From positions 806,001 through 870,000 of the forward strand of contig JACKMX010000002.1 of the NCBI GenBank assembly GCA_024235175.1: a stretch of 64,000 nucleotides of DNA, read 5' to 3'. The stretch's first letter is position 1, and every line of letters begins with the position of its first letter. Below are positions 43,287 through 50,553 of this stretch, one piece after another. Source of the DNA: Chromatiaceae bacterium. Lineage in GTDB: Bacteria > Pseudomonadota > Gammaproteobacteria > Chromatiales > Chromatiaceae. The notes under the pieces are model-generated. The model did no database searches, was not told the DNA's origin, and worked only from the letters and a program-made list of their open reading frames with translations. The translations under genes and the position numbers were made by a program.

Positions 43287-44741
43287 TCAGTCGTCGGATT
43301 TACGATTATATATATCCTCAAAACGCTGGATATCATCCTCACCGAGATAGCTGCCGGACTGCACCTCGATAATCTCCAGCGGAATCCGTCCGGGATTTTC
43401 CAGCCGGTGCTGTGTACCCAGAGGAATGTATGTGGATTGGTTTTCCGTCAACAGCAACGTCTCCTCTCCCCGGGTAACTTTAGCCGTCCCGCTGACCACA
43501 ATCCAATGCTCTGCACGATGATGGTGCATCTGCAGGGAGAGGCAGCCTCCCGGAGCCACCGTCAGACGCTTCACCTGGTAGCGTGCCCCCTGATCTATCG
43601 GCTCAAAATTACCCCAGGGCCGATGGACCCGCTTATGAAACACATGTTCGTCGCGTGAGGCATCCTTCAAATATTGGGTCACTGCTTTTACATCCTGGGC
43701 TTTCTCCTTGTCCAGCACCAATACCGCATCGGGTGTCTCCACCACAATCAGATTGGAGACTCCCACGGCAGCGAGCATCCTGTGTTTGGCGATCAGCAGA
43801 TTGTCTCTGGCATCATGGGTAAAGACATCCCCGTCCCTCGCATTACCCTCCGCATCGTGTTCACTAACGTCCCAAAGCGCTGACCAGGCACCCACATCCG
43901 ACCAACCCGCATCCAATGGCAGCACCACCGGCTGCGCTGGTGCTTTACCCGTCTCCACCGACAGCTTCTCCATAACGGCGTAATCGATTGAATCGGAGGG
44001 GCAGCTGCCGAACAGCGCATTATCGGGACGAAAAAAATTGCCGTCCCAAGCGCCCTTCTTGAAAGCGTCCCGGCAGGCCGTCGCAATATCGGAGCGATAG
44101 TTTTCCAGCAGCTGCAGCCAAAGCGATGCCTTGAGCATGAACAGGCCGCTGTTCCAAAGATAGTTTCCATCCTCCAGGTAGTGTTGGGCGGTGCTTAAAT
44201 CCGGCTTTTCGACAAATGCACTTATTCTGCAGGCGTCACCGCCAAGCACCGCACCCTTTCGGATGTAACCATAACCGGTCTCCGCTGCCGAAGGAACTAT
44301 GCCGAAGGTAACAACCATCCTTTGCTCAGCCAACAGTGCACCCTCGGACACAACCTTCCGAAATACCGCTTCCTGGTGAATGAGATGATCTGCCGGCATC
44401 ACTATCATGGCGGGATCCTCCCCAGACTCCATGGCCATCAAAGCCGCCAGCGTAAGGGCAGGAGCGGTATTACGCCCCACCGGTTCAAGCATGATTGCCA
44501 TCGCTTCACGCTGCATCAGCCGGAACTGCTCAGCTACCAGAAAACGGTGCGCTTCGTTACAGACAATCAGCGGATTCATCAGCTTGACCTGGCCGTCAAC
44601 TCCGTCAAGCCGACGCACGGTGGCCTGCAACAAACTCTGCGCACCCACCAGGGGTAGAAACTGCTTGGGATAGGCCTCGCGTGAAAGGGGCCAGAGACGT
44701 GAACCGGAACCTCCGGAAAGAATTACTGGTAGTAGTTGCAT
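43287..44741 (-). CDS. Mannose-1-phosphate guanylyltransferase / mannose-6-phosphate isomerase
   Basis: 484 aa, two domains. The N-terminal nucleotidyltransferase has ILSGGSGSRLWPLSREAYPKQFLPL and FVEKPD; the C-terminal cupin (FEPIDQGARYQVKRLTVAPGG, LQMHHHRAEHWIVVSGTAKV) carries the isomerase His residues. It supplies GDP-mannose for exopolysaccharide or LPS (ManC/AlgA type). No sugar pathway genes are adjacent; it stands between ychF and the chemotaxis operon, 200 bases from the last STAS gene. Confidence 0.94.
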   Translation of the reverse strand: MQLLPVILSGGSGSRLWPLSREAYPKQFLPLVGAQSLLQATVRRLDGVDGQVKLMNPLIVCNEAHRFLVAEQFRLMQREAMAIMLEPVGRNTAPALTLAALMAMESGEDPAMIVMPADHLIHQEAVFRKVVSEGALLAEQRMVVTFGIVPSAAETGYGYIRKGAVLGGDACRISAFVEKPDLSTAQHYLEDGNYLWNSGLFMLKASLWLQLLENYRSDIATACRDAFKKGAWDGNFFRPDNALFGSCPSDSIDYAVMEKLSVETGKAPAQPVVLPLDAGWSDVGAWSALWDVSEHDAEGNARDGDVFTHDARDNLLIAKHRMLAAVGVSNLIVVETPDAVLVLDKEKAQDVKAVTQYLKDASRDEHVFHKRVHRPWGNFEPIDQGARYQVKRLTVAPGGCLSLQMHHHRAEHWIVVSGTAKVTRGEETLLLTENQSTYIPLGTQHRLENPGRIPLEIIEVQSGSYLGEDDIQRFEDIYNRKSDD

Positions 44742-44941
44742 CTATCCATCCAGGAGTTGATTTGTTGTACGACGATTAAAGCACAACCATCGATCAAAAA
44801 AAGATTAAGGAAGCGATCTGGTCGGATTCAAACCGGATGGCAGCTAAATTTTTCAGAATATCGCTATTGATTATGCCTTGAATATCCGAATACTCCGCTT
44901 TCAGGTAAGCATTGAATGCCATGATAGCCTGGAAGGGCTGC

Positions 44942-45247
44942 TTAACCAATGGTAAACAGCTTGTCAAAATTTGCGATGCGCAGAATATCCTTGACGCTGT
45001 CGCTACCGTTGACCAGAGAGACTCCGGCTCTCTTATCGCCATATTCTCTCAGCTGCAGCAACATACCCATCGCGGAGCTGTCCATGAACTCCGCTTGTGC
45101 CAGATCCACCACATAACATTTTGATCCGGGAGGGTAGGCTTTGTAGCCTTTAACAAACTCCTGATGGCAGGAAAAATCAAAACGGCCTGATACCTTGATA
45201 ACGACTTCGTTGTTATCTGATGACTCAACTGTATTCACTGACATCAT
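44942..45247 (-). CDS. STAS-domain protein (anti-anti-sigma type), chemotaxis operon
   Basis: 101 aa. STAS pattern: VVIKVSGRFDFSCHQEFVKGY, CYVVDLAQAEFMDSSAMGMLLQL, with the Ser in DSSAMGML that is phosphorylated in SpoIIAA-type proteins. The ATG at 45247 has GGGAG six bases upstream. Such proteins act by phosphorylation-dependent partner switching. It is the last gene of the chemotaxis operon and clearly a paralogue of the gene before it. A matching kinase or phosphatase is not in the window. Confidence 0.85.
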   Translation of the reverse strand: MMSVNTVESSDNNEVVIKVSGRFDFSCHQEFVKGYKAYPPGSKCYVVDLAQAEFMDSSAMGMLLQLREYGDKRAGVSLVNGSDSVKDILRIANFDKLFTIG

Positions 45248-45296
45248 TAACTCCCGGGATTAACCTGAACTGGAACTGATCATAACTGCATGCTGC

Positions 45297-45602
45297 TCAC
45301 TCAACGTGAAACAGCTCGTGGAATCTTGAAACCTGCAGAATCCGCTGTATTTCATCCCTGCAGCCACTGATCCTGATACTCGCATCGTCACCACCCGCCC
45401 GTTCTCTGAGCAGCAGAAGCATTCCCAATGCCGCACTGTCAATATATTCGGCTCTGCTCAGATCAATTTGATAACGGGTCTTCCGGGCATCGGCTAGGCT
45501 GTACGCTTCTCTGAACGATTTGTGCAACGAGAAATCGAATCGCCCCTCCACTCTGATGGAAATTTCCCGCCCATCATCGGAAACACTGCTCGTTATTGGC
45601 AC
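45297..45602 (-). CDS. STAS-domain protein (anti-anti-sigma type), chemotaxis operon
   Basis: 101 aa, GTG start with AAGGAG upstream. STAS features: ISIRVEGRFDFSLHKSFREAY, YQIDLSRAEYIDSAALGMLLLLRERAGG, with the phosphorylatable Ser in DSAALGML. It shares GRFDFS and the whole layout with the next gene downstream (44942-45247), so the pair is a recent duplication. Placed between the small MCP and the second STAS gene. Its role in chemotaxis is open. Confidence 0.85.
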   Translation of the reverse strand: MPITSSVSDDGREISIRVEGRFDFSLHKSFREAYSLADARKTRYQIDLSRAEYIDSAALGMLLLLRERAGGDDASIRISGCRDEIQRILQVSRFHELFHVE

Positions 45603-45629
45603 TTTTGCTCCTTTGCTGAAACATGCAAA

Positions 45630-46853
45630 TCAGAATAGTTCAACACTGCCTTCGGACATACTCTGCTGTGCGACTGGCTTATGATCGGCTGCATCATATT
45701 CCGTATCCAATACCGCCAACTGCTCTCTGATCCTGAAAATCCGGGCAAGGTAGGCGGTATCACTCTCCTCTCCCGCACTGAAGCCGGACAACCCGCCATC
45801 AATTACCGCCATTATTTGCGGCAGCCGGTCCGTTCTGCGCTGGCTGTACTCGGTGAGCTGGGAGACGATATCTTCAAACTGAAGCGAACGCACCGCATCA
45901 CCAACAGCCAGGTCTATCTGATGGACGATACCAGCAAGATTCTCCAGCCGCCCCTCAGTCCTGGTGTTCAGAGTCGCAAGATGCGCCATCATTTCATCGA
46001 CCCTGGATTTCGACTGGATCACAAAGCTCATATCCTTTGAGGCAAGTTGAGATACGGTCTGTTTTGCGCTGATAATATTATTGCGGGTAGTTCCAAGCAC
46101 CGCACGAATCTCATCATTGAACCGGTCAGACCGCTGGGAGAGCGACCTGACCTCGTCGGCCACCACCGCAAATCCTCTTCCCGCCTCTCCCGCCCTGGCT
46201 GCCTCGATAGCGGCATTCAACGCAAGCAGGTTGGTTTGATCAACAATACCTTTTACGTCATTCAGCAGTGTCTCAGCCTTTCCCATATGCTGTGCCATAT
46301 CGTCGATCTGTTCGACCATATTCATTCCACCTGCACTACTGCTAACCACATGCTCAACAAAATAGCGCAGTACTAAATCTGTCTCCTCAGCGAATTTACG
46401 AAAATTAACCTGATTTCCAGTCCCGGCCTGGCCCTCCCCTGCCGCTATATCAGAGAGCATTGTAAGCACCATCTCCTGCTGAGACTTGGCAAGCCCATTC
46501 AACCCATGAAACGACTGCTGCAGCGTCTCCACCGCATCGGAGACCAGGGTACGAACCTGATCCAGATCCCTCTTTATTCCGACGGATAACCCGCATATCC
46601 GCGACTCGCAATCACGCATCAGTTTGTACATCTCCTCACTGATTCTGTACCGTGACTGCTTCATATCGGTCATCGACGATGCAATGCGCTGTTTTCTCAA
46701 AATGGACCTGAGGCCAGTACCTGACCACAGCAGAGTTATCGCCGCCGACGCCGCAACCGCTGCCGAGCCGGATCCCGACACAACAAGCAAAATCAACACT
46801 GCCAGACTGCCTGCAAGCGGTACACCAAAAGCTGTAATCAATCCCTTTGCCAC
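45630..46853 (-). CDS. Methyl-accepting chemotaxis protein without periplasmic sensor
   Basis: 407 aa from a GTG at 46853 with GGAACAGG upstream; a TTG at 46874 is possible but would leave almost no leader after the sigma-28-like promoter. Two close membrane helices near the N-terminus (GVPLAGSLAVLILLVV, AAVAASAAITLLW), no periplasmic domain, then a cytoplasmic coiled coil with the receptor signalling tip (IVDQTNLLALNAAIEAARAGEAGRGFAVVADEVRSLSQRS). No HAMP is clear. The C-terminal tail ends SEGSVELF, like that of CheD in the same operon. Confidence 0.88.
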   Translation of the reverse strand: MAKGLITAFGVPLAGSLAVLILLVVSGSGSAAVAASAAITLLWSGTGLRSILRKQRIASSMTDMKQSRYRISEEMYKLMRDCESRICGLSVGIKRDLDQVRTLVSDAVETLQQSFHGLNGLAKSQQEMVLTMLSDIAAGEGQAGTGNQVNFRKFAEETDLVLRYFVEHVVSSSAGGMNMVEQIDDMAQHMGKAETLLNDVKGIVDQTNLLALNAAIEAARAGEAGRGFAVVADEVRSLSQRSDRFNDEIRAVLGTTRNNIISAKQTVSQLASKDMSFVIQSKSRVDEMMAHLATLNTRTEGRLENLAGIVHQIDLAVGDAVRSLQFEDIVSQLTEYSQRRTDRLPQIMAVIDGGLSGFSAGEESDTAYLARIFRIREQLAVLDTEYDAADHKPVAQQSMSEGSVELF

Positions 46854-46885
46854 TGAACCTGTTCCGGTTACCAAATATGCTTATT

Positions 46886-46912
46886 TAGTCGGCCATGCCG
46901 TATATAACTTAA
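46886..46912 (-). promoter_or_regulatory. Candidate sigma-28 (FliA) promoter before the small MCP
   Basis: On the minus strand TTAAGTTA, 11 bases, GCCGACTA; six of eight positions match in each FliA element (TAAAGTTT, GCCGATAA). Start of transcription would be near 46879, just before the MCP gene. Confidence 0.5.
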
Positions 46913-46920
46913 ACCGCCCG

Positions 46921-48000
46921 CTATCGTCGCTGTGACAGTTGCACCAGACGCTGGGCAATTTTGTTCAGGCCGAGCACTTCGTCGGCAAAGCCGCGCTTGA
47001 CCGTTTCTCCGGGCATACCCCAAACCACACTGCTCTTTTCGTCCTGGACCAGGGTGGATCCGCCTGCCTGTTTCAACTCCCCCATACCAGCAGCGCCATC
47101 GCATCCCATACCGGTAAGCATGACACCAATTGAATTGGGACCCACATTGCGGGCTAATGAACTGAACATTACATCTACGGAGGGCTTGTGACGATTCACC
47201 AGCGGACCGTCATCGAGCTCGCACAGGTACCGCGCACCATCCCTCTTCACCAGCAGATGGCGGTTGCCGGGTGCGATATAGGCGTGCCCCGGAAGGATCT
47301 GCTGTCTATCTTTCGCTTCGACCACCGTCAATTGACTTTGGCTGTTGGCGCGCGCAGCAAAGGGAGCGCTGAATGCCTCCGGGATATGTTGACTGATAAC
47401 AATTCCCGGCATATCGGGCGGCAGATCGCGCAATACCTCCTTGATCGCTTCCGTACCGCCGGTGGACGCACCGATTCCGATAATCCGATCGGCAGCACGA
47501 AAATGATGTTTAACCGCCTCCGTTTGCAAAACGACATGCGCGGTGCTGACAGACTTTACCCCCATCACTGCCGCTGAATCGATGCGTGGCGCCAGGGTGC
47601 AGAGGCGGGCACCCGCCGCTGCAACTACCTTGTCAATAATCTCCTCGGCATAAGCGGCAAGGCCTCTCTCCACGTCCAGTTTCGGTTTGGGGACAAAATC
47701 CACTGCACCCAGTTCCAGTGCCCGCAGAGTGACATCCGCGCCCTGTTCTGTGAGAGACGAAATCATTACCACAGGCAGCGGTCTCAGCCGCATCAGATTA
47801 GCGAGAAAGGTGATGCCATCCATACGCGGCATCTCCACATCCAGGGTGATGACGTCCGGTTTCAGCCGCTTGATTTTCTCTCTTGCAATGAAAGGATCTC
47901 CGGCGACACCGACCACCTCCAGTTCATTCGATGAATTGAGTATCTCAACCAGCAACCGCCGTACCAGCGCCGAATCGTCAACTATCAGGACTTTTATCAC
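46921..48000 (-). CDS. cheB: Chemotaxis response regulator protein-glutamate methylesterase CheB
   Basis: 359 aa from a GTG at 48000 with GAGGAG upstream. Receiver domain (VLIVDDSALVRRLL, phospho-Asp in TLDVEMPRMDGI) and methylesterase domain with Ser in IGIGASTGGTEAI, His in ISQHIPEAFS and Asp in MLTGMGCDGAAGM. Removes methyl groups from receptors when phosphorylated. It follows cheD by 25 bases. Confidence 0.95.
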   Translation of the reverse strand: MIKVLIVDDSALVRRLLVEILNSSNELEVVGVAGDPFIAREKIKRLKPDVITLDVEMPRMDGITFLANLMRLRPLPVVMISSLTEQGADVTLRALELGAVDFVPKPKLDVERGLAAYAEEIIDKVVAAAGARLCTLAPRIDSAAVMGVKSVSTAHVVLQTEAVKHHFRAADRIIGIGASTGGTEAIKEVLRDLPPDMPGIVISQHIPEAFSAPFAARANSQSQLTVVEAKDRQQILPGHAYIAPGNRHLLVKRDGARYLCELDDGPLVNRHKPSVDVMFSSLARNVGPNSIGVMLTGMGCDGAAGMGELKQAGGSTLVQDEKSSVVWGMPGETVKRGFADEVLGLNKIAQRLVQLSQRR

Positions 48001-48025
48001 TGCGCTCCTCGACAATCATAAACAG

Positions 48026-48667
48026 TTAAAACAGTTCAACTTCACCGACAACAGGCTGATGATCGATACTTTTCTTGTACGTCTGCTCACGCCACAACAG
48101 AGTGTCATTGTGCAACTGTTTGATCTTTTTAACCTGCACGCGACCGCTTGCCGGATAAAATACGATCTTTCTCGGGTAGCAGTCGCCCACATCCTCACTC
48201 AGCAGTTGCAAGCCTTCGATGCGTATATATTCGTGAATGAATTTAATATTGTTTAAACCGACGCTACTCATGCTGCTAATGATTTTTCCCCCTCCGAATA
48301 CCTTCACTTCGAGATTTCCGCGCTCTCCTCCATGTTTGAGAATATCGTTAATCATGTGCTCCATGGCAAAGTTTCCGTAGCGCGTTGCATTGCTGGCGAT
48401 GCTATGTTTTCCGTTCCAATTTCCACGTTCGGAATTGGGCAGCATAAAGTGGTTCATTCCTCCAATACCGGCTACAGGATCACGAATACAGGCTGAGACA
48501 CAGGATCCCAATACCGTGGTAATCAATTCGTTTTGATTCGACACATAATATTCTCCCGGCAGAATCTTGGCCGCCGGCATCTGCCGTTCCCTGTCCCAAT
48601 ATCGCTGAATCCCTTCAAACCCGGACAGGGGCTTGGGAAAAACCAGGTTTGAACCCTTGCCAGGCAC
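48026..48667 (-). CDS. cheD: Chemoreceptor glutamine deamidase CheD
   Basis: 213 aa from a GTG at 48667 with AGAGGGG eight bases upstream; longer starts (TTG at 48703) overlap cheR. Family motifs: AKILPGEYYVS, LGSCVSACIRDP with the catalytic Cys, GGMNHFMLP with the His, and NIKFIHEYIRIEGL. CheD deamidates receptor glutamines. The tail ends GEVELF, similar to the last residues of the small MCP in this operon. It lies between cheR and cheB. Confidence 0.93.
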   Translation of the reverse strand: MPGKGSNLVFPKPLSGFEGIQRYWDRERQMPAAKILPGEYYVSNQNELITTVLGSCVSACIRDPVAGIGGMNHFMLPNSERGNWNGKHSIASNATRYGNFAMEHMINDILKHGGERGNLEVKVFGGGKIISSMSSVGLNNIKFIHEYIRIEGLQLLSEDVGDCYPRKIVFYPASGRVQVKKIKQLHNDTLLWREQTYKKSIDHQPVVGEVELF

Positions 48668-48671
48668 CGGG

Positions 48672-49514
48672 TCAGCCCCTCTTACGGTAGATCGTATTGC
48701 CAATAAGTTCGAAACGATCCGTTAAATTAAACAGCGATTCGGAGTGACCGATAAAAAGATAGCCGCCATCGCACAGGTTATTGGCATAGCGCTCCACCAG
48801 CTTTACCCTGGTCTTCTTATCAAAATAGATCATTACATTCCGGCAAAAGATGAAATCCATGGGCTCGCTCATAGCCCACTCCTGTATCAGGTTCAGCTGA
48901 TAAAACTCTACCAAGCTTCTTATCTCCGGTTTCAGGCGGACCATGCCGCTTCTGGCACCCCGACCCCGTTGAAACCAGCGCCGCAATCTCCCCTGTTCGA
49001 CCCCGGCTACGCGCTCTGCGGGATAGACCGCTTCTGCCGCCTTGGAAAGTACAGCGGAGTCGATATCGGTTGCCAGAATCCGCACATCCCATCCACCCGT
49101 TTCCGGAAGTGACTCCTGCAGTGCAATCGCGAGCGAGTACGGCTCCTCTCCAGTGGAGCAACCCGATGACCAGATGCGAAGACGCCGGTACTGCCGGTTG
49201 CGCTGCAGAAATTCCGGTACCAGTGTACGGGTGAGATAATCGAAATGATGATTCTCCCGAAAAAACGCTGTCAGGTTGGTGGTCAGTGCATTGACCAGTT
49301 CCAAAACCTCCCGCTCTTCGGTCTCATTGCTGAGCAGGTCGCAATATTCGCTAAAATCCTTCAGGCCCAGTACGCGCACCCTCCGTGATAACCTGGAGTA
49401 AAACATATCGAACTTGTCATCGCTGACTACAATCCCCGTACGCGTGTTGGATACTTTGCGTAAAAAATCGAAATCACGCCGGGTGAAGGCGAACTCTCTG
49501 CTTCTCCTCTGCAC
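48672..49514 (-). CDS. cheR: Chemotaxis protein methyltransferase CheR
   Basis: 280 aa, GTG start. N-terminal CheR domain (FDFLRKVSNTRTGIVV, LSRRVRVLGLKDFSEY) and SAM-binding domain (RIWSSGCSTGEEPYSLAI, ILATDID, MDFIFCRNVMIYFD, YLFIGHSES). It methylates receptor glutamates with S-adenosylmethionine. One MCP of this operon carries a C-terminal QWEEF that resembles the docking peptide of CheR. A 49-codon frame ends five bases before its start. Confidence 0.95.
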   Translation of the reverse strand: MQRRSREFAFTRRDFDFLRKVSNTRTGIVVSDDKFDMFYSRLSRRVRVLGLKDFSEYCDLLSNETEEREVLELVNALTTNLTAFFRENHHFDYLTRTLVPEFLQRNRQYRRLRIWSSGCSTGEEPYSLAIALQESLPETGGWDVRILATDIDSAVLSKAAEAVYPAERVAGVEQGRLRRWFQRGRGARSGMVRLKPEIRSLVEFYQLNLIQEWAMSEPMDFIFCRNVMIYFDKKTRVKLVERYANNLCDGGYLFIGHSESLFNLTDRFELIGNTIYRKRG

Positions 49515-49519
49515 ACTAG

Positions 49520-49669
49520 CTACCTAGGGGCTGTTAACGCTATGTCGTCGCACAGGATTTCTCTGACCCGACTCCGGCACAGATCCCGAAACAGATCTGC
49601 CGAGAGAAACATTTTTTCTTCGGTCACTCCCATGTCCGGCAACTCCCGGCACAGTTCCAATCTCTTCAC
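49520..49669 (-). CDS. Possible small protein, 49 aa, between STAS and cheR genes
   Basis: A GTG start overlaps the TGA of the upstream STAS gene (GTGA), and the stop lies five bases before the cheR start. The 49 residues (begin MKRLELCRELPDMG, end DDIALTAPR) are rich in Leu, Arg and acidic residues with three Cys and look protein-like. It fills the whole gap between two coupled genes, which argues for translation. It is too short for standard gene callers and is not recognised. Confidence 0.42.
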   Translation of the reverse strand: MKRLELCRELPDMGVTEEKMFLSADLFRDLCRSRVREILCDDIALTAPR

Positions 49670-49986
49670 ACCTTCTCATCCAGCCCGAGCACACTGTTCA
49701 ATCCCAACTGGGCTGCAGCAGTACGCAGCGCTGTGGAGGAGTTAACCCAGCGCACCTGCATCTGGCGCTGCACCGCCTCCTTCATCAGGGCTGCCAGCAG
49801 CTGGATTCCGGCGCCGTCCACCCGGATCACTTCGCCACCACGAAGATTAATGGTCCCCACGCCATTGAGCATACCGAGCAGGACTTGATGCAATTCTCCC
49901 ACTTCAACGATAGTCAGACTGTCTTCAAGATTCAGCTCCAACGCGTCCACATTGCCGCCCGGTTCCGCCAACAGATCATGTTTCAT
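49666..49986 (-). CDS. STAS-domain protein without the usual phospho-serine
   Basis: 106 aa from the ATG at 49986 (frame open to 50010 with TTG). STAS pattern: LELNLEDSLTIVEVGELHQVLLGML, TINLRGGEVIRVDGAGIQLLAALMKEA. Where phosphorylated STAS proteins have a Ser, it reads DGAG, so partner switching by phosphorylation is unlikely; this resembles the MlaB or chemotaxis-associated STAS proteins. Located between the CheW and cheR genes. Confidence 0.8.
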   Translation of the reverse strand: MKHDLLAEPGGNVDALELNLEDSLTIVEVGELHQVLLGMLNGVGTINLRGGEVIRVDGAGIQLLAALMKEAVQRQMQVRWVNSSTALRTAAAQLGLNSVLGLDEKV

Positions 49987-50034
49987 TACTACCGTCTCTT
50001 CGTTCTTCAATGGCCTGATGCTCCATGCGATACG

Positions 50035-50520
50035 CTAAACAGCCTCCAATACACAGAGTTCTTCCGGACTCAATATTTGATCCACGTCCAGCAATATCAC
50101 CATGCGCTCGTCCAATGTAACCATTCCACTCATGTAACGGGCGCTGATGCAGTTACCCAATTCCGGAGCATCCCGGATTCCTGATGCAGGGATATTGAGC
50201 ACATCCGATACGCCGTCCACCACTACACCAACCATCAGCTGCTTTTTGTCTTTCACGACTGCCAGCACAATAATCACTGTAGTCGACGTATACTCCGCAC
50301 TGGCCAGTTTAAAGCGGCTTCGAAGGTCTATGATCGGTACGATAGTCCCACGCAGATCCAATACACCTTTCATATACACCGGTGTGTCTGGCAGGGTCCG
50401 AACCCGCTGCCACTCCCGGATTTCACGCACACGCAGAATATCGATGCCATACTCCTCGCCACCCAGGCTGAAGCTAAGATATTGATTGCTGCCATCGGCT
50501 GTCTGTTGAAGCTGTTCCAC
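50035..50520 (-). CDS. cheW: Chemotaxis scaffold protein CheW (first of two)
   Basis: 161 aa from a GTG at 50520 that follows GAGGCGAAA; the TTG at 50544 has no ribosome site. CheW motifs: YLSFSLGGEEYGIDILRVREI, YMKGVLDLRGTIVPIIDLR, IVVLAVV-like strand and VGVVVDGVSDVLNI. It links receptors to CheA. Sister of the CheW at 56402-56947. Its start lies 34 bases after the CZB receptor gene. Confidence 0.93.
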   Translation of the reverse strand: MEQLQQTADGSNQYLSFSLGGEEYGIDILRVREIREWQRVRTLPDTPVYMKGVLDLRGTIVPIIDLRSRFKLASAEYTSTTVIIVLAVVKDKKQLMVGVVVDGVSDVLNIPASGIRDAPELGNCISARYMSGMVTLDERMVILLDVDQILSPEELCVLEAV

Positions 50521-50553
50521 TTTCGCCTCTACTCTCAGTTCCAAACGTTTTCT

